Source: a virus
Virus record (IMG/VR): IMGVR_UViG_3300049007_000012
Coordinates: 1 to 52,348 of that record
Reading direction: 5' to 3' (one strand)
Length of the DNA stretch: 52,348 nucleotides
Shown: positions 14,565 to 21,124 of the stretch, piece by piece
How the letters are laid out: every line of letters starts with the position of its first letter
How positions within the stretch are numbered: the first letter of the stretch is position 1
Program-made: the position numbers and the translations under genes
The notes under the pieces: generated by a model
The model's database searches: none
Told to the model about the DNA's origin: nothing
What the model saw: the letters and a program-made list of their open reading frames with translations, nothing else

Positions 14565-15016
14565 TGCCGCGCCTGATGTCCGTCGCGCTCACCGAGGCCG
14601 CCGTCGTCGACCGCACGAAGACCGTCACCCGCCGCCTCGGCTGGCGGATGCTCAAGCCGGGCGACCGGCTCACCCTCTGCCGCAAGGTCATGGGCCGCCG
14701 CAAGGGCGAGCCGCTGGTGCGACTCGCCGAGGTCGAGGTCGTGTCCGTCCGCCGCGAACGTGTGTGGGACATCACCGACGGCGACATCGCCCGCGAGGGC
14801 GTGCCGGTCGATCTGTTCGACGAGTGGTGGACCAGCAACGGCCAGCCCACCCCCCGAGCGTGGGTCGCCTGGTTCTGCGATCAGATGCGCTGCCGGCCCG
14901 ACGACGACATCACGCGCATCGAGTGGCGCTACGTCATCGCAGACCCGGGCCGTCCCCAGCCCGCGGCCAGCATCGACCGCTCGCCCTCGTCGACCACCTG
15001 CGGGCGGTCGTCGTGA
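14564..15016 (+). CDS. ASCH-domain protein
   Basis: The 150-aa protein matches the phage ASCH-type pattern: an early KTVTRRLGW motif, LKPGDRLTLCRKVMGRR strand-loop, VRLAEVEVVSVRRERV, and a later IARE-GVP helix ahead of an acidic stretch. ASCH domains have a PUA-like RNA/nucleotide-binding fold; phage members are of uncertain role (RNA binding or modified-nucleoside processing). Its 3' end overlaps a minus-strand gene by 88 bp. It is the last gene before a new promoter pair at 15264-15334. Confidence 0.7.
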   Translation: MPRLMSVALTEAAVVDRTKTVTRRLGWRMLKPGDRLTLCRKVMGRRKGEPLVRLAEVEVVSVRRERVWDITDGDIAREGVPVDLFDEWWTSNGQPTPRAWVAWFCDQMRCRPDDDITRIEWRYVIADPGRPQPAASIDRSPSSTTCGRSS

Positions 15017-15264
15017 GCCTCGCGGGGCGGGTGCACATCGAGGTGGGCGACCACGTACCGGTCGGCCGCATCCGTCGCATCCTCCGCCGTCGCGTACACC
15101 GTGCCGCCACCCAGCCACAGGCCCCCGGCGTGCGGGCAGCCCCGAGGTTCGATGTACAGGCCGAACCGGCCGGAGCCCTCGGTCACGACGGCGTAGCGGT
15201 GCCCGTCGACGCCGTGGCCGACCCACTCCCGGCCCGGGGTGACCTCGCTCCACTGCAGCCCCAC
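14929..15264 (-). CDS. Antisense-oriented hypothetical protein
   Basis: The 111-aa product (MGLQWSEVTPGREW...) is beta-rich with Gly-bearing turns (FGLYIEPRGCPHAGGLWLGG) and a helix (AEDATDAADRYVVAHL). It looks like a genuine folded protein, not an antisense shadow. The GTG start at 15264 is preceded by TATGTT (minus strand) 6 nt upstream, a good TANNNT box for a leaderless message. It is the only minus-strand gene in the early operon and ends inside the ASCH gene. Function unknown. Confidence 0.6.
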   Translation of the reverse strand: MGLQWSEVTPGREWVGHGVDGHRYAVVTEGSGRFGLYIEPRGCPHAGGLWLGGGTVYATAEDATDAADRYVVAHLDVHPPREAHDDRPQVVDEGERSMLAAGWGRPGSAMT

Positions 15265-15333
15265 GACACGAACATACGTCCGCCTGTCGCCGACGTCGAG
15301 CGAGCACCCAGTCGACCCAGTAATCTGGGTCCG
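15264..15333. promoter_or_regulatory. Divergent leaderless promoter pair
   Basis: Rightward, TAATCT (15321-15326) is followed by 7 nt and then ATG at 15334. Leftward, TATGTT is followed by 6 nt and then GTG at 15264. Both fit -10 boxes with transcription starting at or next to the start codon. This gives the second half of the early operon its own promoter. Confidence 0.55.
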
Positions 15334-15510
15334 ATGGGGAATGCGACCACGGTGGTCGACAGCCGGGACCCCGGCGCGCTCGACACCCCGGCCGACGGCA
15401 CCCTCCGCGTCGTCGTCCACCCCCTCTGCAACGCCTGCGGCGACCCCATCGCGGCCCCGACCGCTGGCGATGGCCGCTGCGCCGCCTGCCGGGCGACCGG
15501 GCGGACCTGA
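15334..15510 (+). CDS. Small Zn-ribbon protein (58 aa)
   Basis: The 58-aa product ends in a C-x2-C ... C-x2-C ribbon: LCNACGDPI and CAACRATGR. The start is set by the TAATCT -10 box 7 nt upstream. TGATG couples it to the next frame. Probably a nucleic-acid-binding accessory; no family recognised. Confidence 0.6.
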   Translation: MGNATTVVDSRDPGALDTPADGTLRVVVHPLCNACGDPIAAPTAGDGRCAACRATGRT

Positions 15511-15784
15511 TGCCCGGCGACGCCGCATCCCACCGCTACGGCCGCCGAGGCGGGGGCTGGCTCCCCGCGGCCCCCGCCGAGCTGCCGCCCGGCCACTGCT
15601 GGACCTGCCGCCGCCGCCCCGCCCGCTGCGAGGCCGTCGCCATCACCCGCCGCCGAGACGGCATGACCGAGACCGACGCCTGGCCCGTCTGCGACGGCTG
15701 CCGGGCCCAGGGCGAGCGCACCCGCGCCGCCTCCGCTACCGGGCGCTCATCGAGCCCCACGAACCCACGGAGACCGCAGCCTGA
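15510..15784 (+). pseudogene. Zn-ribbon protein with apparent -1 frameshift
   Basis: The frame opening at the ATG (TGATG junction) reads well to about residue 72: a Cys ribbon HCWTCRRRP...C and VCDGCRAQGERTR. It then becomes low-quality and has no stop before 16550. Shifting by -1 near 15720-15727 restores RLRYRALIEPHEPTETAA and a TGA at 15782-15784 that again forms a TGATG junction with the next gene. The simplest reading is a 91-aa protein interrupted by an indel or a base-call error. No canonical slippery heptamer is present. Confidence 0.55.
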
Positions 15785-16209
15785 TGGCCAGCTGGTCCTA
15801 TGCCACTCACCGCGAGGAGGCCATGGCCGCCGCCCGAGCCGAGCGCACCGAGCTCGACCCGCCGCCCGCCGCCGCCCTCGACAAACCCCAGCCCGCCGCC
15901 CGGTGGGTCATCAACGCGCACTGCGCCCGCTGCGGCGGACCGCTCGAGCACCAGGCCCAGAGCGTCACCAACGGGGTGACCGCCCAGGCCACCGGCCGGT
16001 GCGTCCCCTGCCGGCGCACCTACAGCGTCGTCGTCCGCCTCCACGACGTCACGAAGGACATCAACCACCGGCCGGCCAAGGTCGCCGGCTCCACCCACGG
16101 CACGTACAGCTGCTACGCCGCCGGCTGCCGGCGCCCCGAGTGCCGCGCCGCCGCTGCCGCCTACCAGCGCGACCGGCGGGCCAGCCAGCGCGCCCAGGTG
16201 CCCGCGTGA
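15784..16209 (+). CDS. Cys-rich hypothetical protein
   Basis: The 141-aa protein has two Cys clusters: HCARCGGPL with CVPCRRTYS (a zinc ribbon, about residues 45-80) and a C-terminal HGTYSCYAAGCRRPECR. The latter is a motif seen in many actinophage small proteins. Coupled at both ends. A DNA-binding function is plausible but unproven. Confidence 0.6.
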   Translation: MASWSYATHREEAMAAARAERTELDPPPAAALDKPQPAARWVINAHCARCGGPLEHQAQSVTNGVTAQATGRCVPCRRTYSVVVRLHDVTKDINHRPAKVAGSTHGTYSCYAAGCRRPECRAAAAAYQRDRRASQRAQVPA

Positions 16210-16550
16210 GCAGCCACGGCGTCTACGACGACGGCCGCCCGTACGAACCCCCCGAGCCCGCCGGCGAGCTGGTCCCCGTGGCGGTCCAGCCCGACCAGGT
16301 GGTCACCGGCACCGGCGAAGTCATCCCCGCCGGCGACACCCCCACCTGCCCCCGCTGCGGGCTCCACGACCGGGCCAGCCGGATCAACCACCCCCACGGC
16401 CGCTACTACTGCAGCTGCGGCCACCTGTTCGAGGGCACCCAGGCCGAGTGGCACCGCCTCGCCAAGACCCGCCGGGCCGCCATCGCGCTCCGCAACGGCG
16501 ACGTCGCCCCGATCAAACCCGAGCCCCGCGTCATCCGGAGAGGCACCTGA
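16206..16550 (+). CDS. Zn-ribbon hypothetical protein
   Basis: The 114-aa protein has a four-Cys ribbon in its middle, CPRCGLHDRAS followed by YYCSCGHLF, and a helical C-terminus (AEWHRLAKTRRAAIALRNG). GTG start coupled to the previous gene; TGATG to the replication gene. No family assigned. Confidence 0.6.
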   Translation: MSSHGVYDDGRPYEPPEPAGELVPVAVQPDQVVTGTGEVIPAGDTPTCPRCGLHDRASRINHPHGRYYCSCGHLFEGTQAEWHRLAKTRRAAIALRNGDVAPIKPEPRVIRRGT

Positions 16551-17272
16551 TGCCCCGCCCGCAGCGCCCCTGGTTCCGGTTCTACGTCGAGGCCCTGTCC
16601 GACCGGAAGCTGCGCCGCCTCACCCCCGCCCAACGCTGGCTCTGGGTCGCCGTGCTCGGCGCCGCCCGCCAGTCCCCCGTCCCGGGCGTGCTGCTCGTCT
16701 CCGACGACGAGCCGATGGACCCCGACGACCTGGCCGACATCGCCGGCATGACCCGACGCGAGGTCGTCAAGGCGCTCCCGCTGTTCGAGCGGGCCGGGAT
16801 GATCGACCGCGACGACGACCTCGACGCCTGGCGGGTGACGAACTGGGGGACCCGCCAGTGGGAGAGCGACGACACGACCGAACGGACCCGGAAGCACCGT
16901 CGTAGGAACGTTCCAACAACGGCCGTAGGAACGCCTCCAGAGACAGAGGCAGATACAGATCCCTCCCCCCAGCCCCCCGGACCCTCACCCGAGCCGACGC
17001 CCACGCCGGCCGGAGGGATCATCGAGCAAGCCGTCGAGCTCGCCGCCAAGCGCTACGGCCAGCACGAGCAGACCCAGGGCCGAGGCCGGGCCGCCGAAGG
17101 GCTCGCCAGCTACTGGCTCCAGCAGAACGCCACCGGCGCCCGAGAGCGTGCCCGAGCCCTGCTCGCCGACTACGACCTCGGACTCACCCAGCTCGCCGAC
17201 GCCCTCACCCAGCCCAACCCCCGCTGGCTGGAGTCGTTCCGCCGTCGCACCCCCGCCGGCGCCGCATCGTGA
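16550..17272 (+). CDS. Phage replication initiator / DnaD-like winged-helix protein
   Basis: The 240-aa protein begins WFRFYVEALSDRKLRRLTP and has a winged-helix domain typical of phage replisome organisers (residues 5-100; DLADIAGMTRREVVKALP is the recognition region). A disordered Pro/Thr-rich linker (about 120-160) leads to a C-terminal helical domain (SYWLQQNATGARERARALL). It probably binds the phage origin and recruits host helicase loader or helicase. No phage helicase or polymerase is visible. The origin may lie within or near this gene, but I see no clear iterons. Confidence 0.65.
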   Translation: MPRPQRPWFRFYVEALSDRKLRRLTPAQRWLWVAVLGAARQSPVPGVLLVSDDEPMDPDDLADIAGMTRREVVKALPLFERAGMIDRDDDLDAWRVTNWGTRQWESDDTTERTRKHRRRNVPTTAVGTPPETEADTDPSPQPPGPSPEPTPTPAGGIIEQAVELAAKRYGQHEQTQGRGRAAEGLASYWLQQNATGARERARALLADYDLGLTQLADALTQPNPRWLESFRRRTPAGAAS

Positions 17273-17703
17273 CCGGGCACCGCTGGCCGCTCGAGCCGCT
17301 GGCTCGCGCCATGGGCATCACCCTCGGCCGGGTCGGTGGCCAGCAGCCCGGCCAGCTACCCGAGGGCCTGGCCGACATCGCCGACCGCCTCGGCGTCTCC
17401 CACCGCACCGCCCGACGCTGGCACCAGCACGGCCTCTCCGAGACCCTGGCCGACCGCCACGCCGTCGCCGCCAGCCACCTCCCCCGAGACATCTGGCCCG
17501 ACTGGGACGACCCCGTACCCCCCGAAGACCTGGCCGGGACCGCCGCAGCGAACTGGGCCAAGACCACCTGCCCCGCCGGCCATGCCTACGACGGCGTGGA
17601 CGGCCGGGGCTGGCGGACCTGCACCCCGTGCATCGCCGAGCGAGTCCGCCGACATCGCGCAAAGACCCAGGTCGCAACACTCGTTACGGAGACCGCCGCA
17701 TGA
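17269..17703 (+). CDS. HTH plus Zn-ribbon protein
   Basis: The 144-aa protein has a central helix-turn-helix (LADIADRLGVSHRTARRWHQ) and a C-terminal zinc ribbon CPAGHAYDG...CTPC followed by a basic helix. Two DNA-binding modules in one small protein suggest a late regulator or a replication accessory. GTG start coupled to the replication gene. Confidence 0.65.
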   Translation: MTGHRWPLEPLARAMGITLGRVGGQQPGQLPEGLADIADRLGVSHRTARRWHQHGLSETLADRHAVAASHLPRDIWPDWDDPVPPEDLAGTAAANWAKTTCPAGHAYDGVDGRGWRTCTPCIAERVRRHRAKTQVATLVTETAA

Positions 17704-17900
17704 TCCGAGACGGCTACACCACCATCGTCGGCGGCGGCCTCTGGCTCGCCGGCGCCAGCCTCGGCGTGGCCACCATCCTCGCACCCCTCACCGCCACCCT
17801 CGTGGCAGCCCGCCGCGCCTGGCTCCGCCACGGACGCTGGTGGACCACCCGAACCCGCCTCACCCTCCAGCGCATCCGGCCCAGCCGGACCCCACGATGA
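17700..17900 (+). CDS. Small membrane protein
   Basis: The 66-aa product has one or two hydrophobic segments (TIVGGGLWLAGASLGVATI and LTATLVAA) and a basic C-terminus with many Arg and Trp. ATGA overlap with the gene before; 4 bp before the terminase gene. No family recognised. Confidence 0.55.
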   Translation: MIRDGYTTIVGGGLWLAGASLGVATILAPLTATLVAARRAWLRHGRWWTTRTRLTLQRIRPSRTPR

Positions 17901-17904
17901 CCCC

Positions 17905-18381
17905 ATGCCGGCCCCGATCACCGACGAGCAACGACAGCAGGTCATCGACCTCTGCCACGCCGGCAAGAGCCGCAACGCCATCGCCGCCGAGGCCGGCGTC
18001 AGCCCCAGCACCGTCACCAAAGTCGCCAAAGAGATCGGCCACCGGTTCGCCCAGTCGAACCTGGCGCACGCGCATGAGGCTCGGTCGGCGTACTCGGCGG
18101 AGCGGCGGGCGGAGATCGCTGCTCGGCTCACCGTGGAGGTCGAGCAGCTGCTCGACCAGCTGCACGGCGAGTACCTGGTGTTCAACTTCGGCGGGCGGGA
18201 CAACACGTACGAGGAGCACGAGCTGGTCGAGCCGCCGGTCGAGGCCAAGCGCATGCTGATCCAGGCCGCCCGGGAGGGGATGCGCACGGTGCTCGACATC
18301 GACCGGCACGACAACCGCAACGACGAGGGCCTGGCCGCCGTGGACCGGTGGCTGCAGGACATCGTCGGAGGAGCAGCATGA
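17905..18381 (+). CDS. Terminase small subunit (HTH)
   Basis: The 158-aa protein starts with a Hin/homeodomain-like HTH (ITDEQRQQVIDLCHAGKSRN then AIAAEAGVSPSTVTKVAKEI), as in phage small terminases that recognise pac DNA. The C-terminal half is helical and probably oligomerises. It lies about 1.1 kb before the large terminase, separated by three small genes. Confidence 0.65.
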   Translation: MPAPITDEQRQQVIDLCHAGKSRNAIAAEAGVSPSTVTKVAKEIGHRFAQSNLAHAHEARSAYSAERRAEIAARLTVEVEQLLDQLHGEYLVFNFGGRDNTYEEHELVEPPVEAKRMLIQAAREGMRTVLDIDRHDNRNDEGLAAVDRWLQDIVGGAA

Positions 18382-18947
18382 CCACCCCCGACCCCAACGA
18401 CGTCCTCGACCGGTACGACCGCTACATGCAGGACCCCGACGCCCTCGGCCCCACCGGCCAGAGCGTGCTCATCCGGGACCTGGGTCGTGCCCTCCGCTGC
18501 GCCATCGACACCGACCCGCCGACGTGGTTCGACCAGCAGGAGCCGTGCCCGCGGTGCGGCCACTTCTGCGTGGACCACGCCGCCTGCGCCCCGACGCGCT
18601 ACAGCCCGATCGTGGACTGCGGGTGCACCCACCCGGCGCACTTCGAGGGCGACCTCACGGCCGACGTCGAGCCGCCGGGGACCGGCGTGAGCGGCATCTA
18701 CCCGCGCCTCGAGGTGTTCGAGCGCATCCGCACCGACCACCCCGTCCGCATCCGCCCCACCGACTGGGCCTGCTCAACCTGCCACTTCGAGGTGCTGGTC
18801 TCGCTCATAGCCCCGGACGGCCGCCTCCCGTGCGGCCACGACCTCGGATGCCCACCCCAGGCGTTCCGGGTGCGGGTCGACCAGTGGACCGCCCGCTACC
18901 TCATGGCCAAGGCCACCGTCGCCACGCTCACCGCAGGCCGCTGGTGA
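18378..18947 (+). CDS. Cys-rich hypothetical protein near terminase
   Basis: The 189-aa protein contains several metal-ligand motifs: CPRCGHFCVDHAAC, a CGCTHPAHF segment, CSTCHFE and CGHDLGC. These suggest two zinc-binding sites over residues about 55-150. The N-terminal region is helical. No known family. Coupled to the small terminase and the following gene by 4-bp overlaps. Confidence 0.6.
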   Translation: MTTPDPNDVLDRYDRYMQDPDALGPTGQSVLIRDLGRALRCAIDTDPPTWFDQQEPCPRCGHFCVDHAACAPTRYSPIVDCGCTHPAHFEGDLTADVEPPGTGVSGIYPRLEVFERIRTDHPVRIRPTDWACSTCHFEVLVSLIAPDGRLPCGHDLGCPPQAFRVRVDQWTARYLMAKATVATLTAGRW

Positions 18948-19105
18948 CCGACCACGCCGCCACGCCGCCCGACCCGCCGCGCAACGAGTGGGCCGAGGCC
19001 CAGGCGCGGCTCGACCAGCTGTGGGCGGACCTCGCCGCCGAGGCCAGGGCCGAGGCCGAGGTCGAGCTGCGGGCGGCGATCACCGGCGAGCCGCCGCCCG
19101 GCTGA
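18944..19105 (+). CDS. Small helical acidic protein (53 aa)
   Basis: The 53-aa product is one Ala/Glu-rich amphipathic helix (EAQARLDQLWADLAAEARAE). GTG start overlapping the previous stop. No family recognised. It is the last gene before the first late CCTACCCG motif. Confidence 0.5.
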   Translation: MTDHAATPPDPPRNEWAEAQARLDQLWADLAAEARAEAEVELRAAITGEPPPG

Positions 19106-19108
19106 CGG

Positions 19109-19116
19109 CCTACCCG
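19109..19116 (+). promoter_or_regulatory. CCTACCCG motif upstream of the terminase module
   Basis: CCTACCCG lies 9 nt before the ATG at 19126, just after the stop of the previous gene. The same octamer recurs at 20898, 21049, 21100, 24674 and 37219 at other module borders, with a CCTACCGT variant at 1718. A phage promoter box (TACCCG as a -10-like element, near-leaderless message) or an operator is likely. Confidence 0.5.
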
Positions 19117-19125
19117 CGGCCGATC

Positions 19126-19497
19126 ATGGCCGCCATGAGCGCCGCCGAGCCCGAGCTGCCGCCGCCCGGGGACCGGGTCTGCCGCAAGGTGTTCGAGCAC
19201 GGCTGGGCGCTGTTCGACCGCGAGACCGGTGCTCGGGTCGGCCCGTGGTCGTTCCGCCGGAAGGTGGTCCTCGCCCGGCGTGGCCGTTGCGCGGTCTACG
19301 TGCCGTCGCCGTCCGGCGACTACGGCGAGTCCGGGGTATGCCCCGGCGAGGCGGTGGTGGCCTGCCCGGTCCGGGTCGACCCGGCCACCGGCGAGGACCG
19401 CATCGACGACCTGTGCCAGCACCACTACGACCGCTGGCTCGCGCACCGCCGCCGTCCCCGGCGTCCGATGCAGCTCACCCTCGCCCTGGCATCGTGA
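19126..19497 (+). CDS. Hypothetical protein upstream of terminase
   Basis: The 123-aa protein has a beta-rich centre (WALFDRETGARVGPWSFRRK) and late Cys/His residues (VCPGEAVVACPVR, LCQHHYDRWL). ATG at 19135 is an alternative start. GTGA overlap with the large terminase suggests co-translation. An HNH nuclease often sits here in other phages, but no HNH motif is visible. Confidence 0.6.
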   Translation: MAAMSAAEPELPPPGDRVCRKVFEHGWALFDRETGARVGPWSFRRKVVLARRGRCAVYVPSPSGDYGESGVCPGEAVVACPVRVDPATGEDRIDDLCQHHYDRWLAHRRRPRRPMQLTLALAS

Positions 19498-20897
19498 CCG
19501 CGACGGTCACGCCGCTCGTCGGCAAGCAGCGCCGGTCCGTCGAGCTCGCCACCGCCCGCCTCAACATCTGGGAGGGCAGCGTCCGCTCGTCCAAGACCGT
19601 GTGCTCGCTGCTGCGCTGGCTGCTCTACGTCCGCCAGGGCCCGCCCGGGAACCTGGTCATGATCGGCAAGACCGAGCGCACGCTCAAGCGGAACATCATC
19701 GACCCGCTCGTCGAGATGATCGGGCAGAAGCGGTGCCGGGCGAAGTGGGGCGACGGCGAGCTGATGCTGCTCGGCCGGCGGATCTACCTGGCGGGGGCGA
19801 ACGACGCCAAGGCCGAGGACAAGATCCGGGGCCTCACGTTGGCCGGCGCCTACGTCGACGAGGTCTCGCTGCTGCCGCACGGGTTCTGGTCCATGCTCCT
19901 CACCCGCCTCTCGGTCGAGGGCGCTCAGCTGTTCGGGACCACCAACCCCGACAACCCGCAGCACTGGCTCATGCGGGACGTGCTCAAGAAGGCCCGCACG
20001 TGGCTACGCCACGACGGCCGCCTCGTCCGCTCGGACGCGCCGGGCCGCCTCGACCTCGCCCGGTTCTCGTTCCGGCTGGCCGACAACCCCACGCTCAGCG
20101 CTGCGTACCTCGCCGCGCTCGCCGCCGAGTTCCAAGGCCTCTACCGGCTCCGGTTCATCGAAGGGCTGTGGGTGCTCGCCGAGGGCGCCATCTTCGACAC
20201 CCTCGACGTCGAACCCGGCGGCGCGCACGTCGTCGCCGACGTGCCCCGCTCAGCCAACGGCGCGCCGCTGGCCCGGGAGTGGGTGCTGGCGATCGACTAC
20301 GGCACGGCGAACCCGTTCGTCGCCTTGCTGATCGGCCTGTTCGATGACGTCGACGAGAAGGGCCAGCCGTTCGAGCGCATGTACGTGGCCCGGGAATGGC
20401 GCTGGGACAGCCGGGCCGAGCACGGCCAGAAGACCGACGCCCAGTACAGCAAGGCGCTGGGCACCTGGCTCGACGGGCTCGCCCCGGAGCTGGGCCGGGT
20501 CGAGCTCGACCGCATCATCGTCGACCCCTCGGCCGCGTCGTTCATCGCTCAGCTGTGGGCCGACGGCTGGCACGGCGTGCGCGGCGCCGACAACAGCGTC
20601 ACCGACGGCATCCGGTCCACGGCCACCCTGCTGGCCGCCGACCGGCTGCGCATCCACGAGTCGTGCGCCACCGAACACCGCGCCGCCCGAGCGTCCGAGA
20701 ACGACCTGCTCGGCGAGCTGGCCGGCTACGTCTGGGACCCCACGGCGGCGGCCAAGGGCGAGGAGCGCCCGGTCAAGGACGCGGACCACGGCCCCGACGC
20801 GCTGCGCTACGGCGTGATGGGCACCAGGTTGTGGTGGCGGCACTGGCTGACGATCGACCCGACGGCGGCCGGCGACGGGATGGCCGAGGCGGCCTGA
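19494..20897 (+). CDS. Terminase large subunit (PBSX-like)
   Basis: The 467-aa protein is the packaging motor. The ATPase has Walker A GSVRSSKT (residues 28-35) and Walker B in GAYVDEVSL. The nuclease domain starts at LAIDYGTANPF and continues with IIVDPSAASFI and a late DADHGPDALRYG, a typical terminase RNase-H-like triad. The GSxRSSKT P-loop is characteristic of the PBSX/SPP1-like group. It ends directly before a second CCTACCCG motif. Confidence 0.95.
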   Translation: MTATVTPLVGKQRRSVELATARLNIWEGSVRSSKTVCSLLRWLLYVRQGPPGNLVMIGKTERTLKRNIIDPLVEMIGQKRCRAKWGDGELMLLGRRIYLAGANDAKAEDKIRGLTLAGAYVDEVSLLPHGFWSMLLTRLSVEGAQLFGTTNPDNPQHWLMRDVLKKARTWLRHDGRLVRSDAPGRLDLARFSFRLADNPTLSAAYLAALAAEFQGLYRLRFIEGLWVLAEGAIFDTLDVEPGGAHVVADVPRSANGAPLAREWVLAIDYGTANPFVALLIGLFDDVDEKGQPFERMYVAREWRWDSRAEHGQKTDAQYSKALGTWLDGLAPELGRVELDRIIVDPSAASFIAQLWADGWHGVRGADNSVTDGIRSTATLLAADRLRIHESCATEHRAARASENDLLGELAGYVWDPTAAAKGEERPVKDADHGPDALRYGVMGTRLWWRHWLTIDPTAAGDGMAEAA

Positions 20898-21124
20898 CCT
20901 ACCCGCCGCCGATGGTGGTGGACGTGGGGACGGCCCGTCCTCCGCCGGCTCCCCGGAGGCGGCCCAACCCACGTGTCGGGGTGGAGCAGTTGGTCAGCTC
21001 GCCGGTTTCATAGGCCGGAGGTCGCAGGTTCAAATCCTGCCCCCGCCACCTACCCGCATCGCCGCCCCTGGCTCCGGCTGGGGGCGGCGCCGCGCCTGGC
21101 CTACCCGGGGCGGACCGTGGACCG
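20898..21124 (+). other. Terminase-portal intergenic region with three CCTACCCG motifs
   Basis: The 227-bp gap holds CCTACCCG at 20898-20905, 21049-21056 and 21100-21107, with a tRNA-Met gene between the first two. No credible protein gene is seen. The third copy lies 18 nt ahead of the portal start, so the region probably holds promoters for the tRNA and the head operon. Confidence 0.55.
20975..21050 (+). tRNA. Prophage tRNA-Met(CAU)
   Basis: A cloverleaf is evident: D-stem GAGC/GCUC, anticodon stem CCGGU/GCCGG with loop UUCAUAG (anticodon CAU), variable loop AGGUC and T-stem GCAGG/CCUGC with loop UUCAAAU. The acceptor GUCGGGG... aligned to CCCCGCC (G1 at 20975) has one mismatch at 2:71, and the 3' end reads ACC-U instead of a full encoded CCA. 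The CAU could be elongator Met, initiator or, if lysidinylated, Ile. A single tRNA between terminase and portal may adjust decoding or be a decaying copy. Confidence 0.75.

Noticed and set aside
15785-16205. Single long protein from 15510 to 16550
   Set aside because: The middle part is a shadow of the well-formed gene 15784-16209, and the last part is the separate GTG-started gene at 16206.
19126-19497. HNH endonuclease before the large terminase
   Set aside because: The position is typical, but no His-Asn-His motif or zinc-finger frame of that family is visible.
20911-21012. Short frame after the CCTACCCG motif downstream of the terminase
   Set aside because: It reads into the tRNA-Met gene and has no protein-like pattern.
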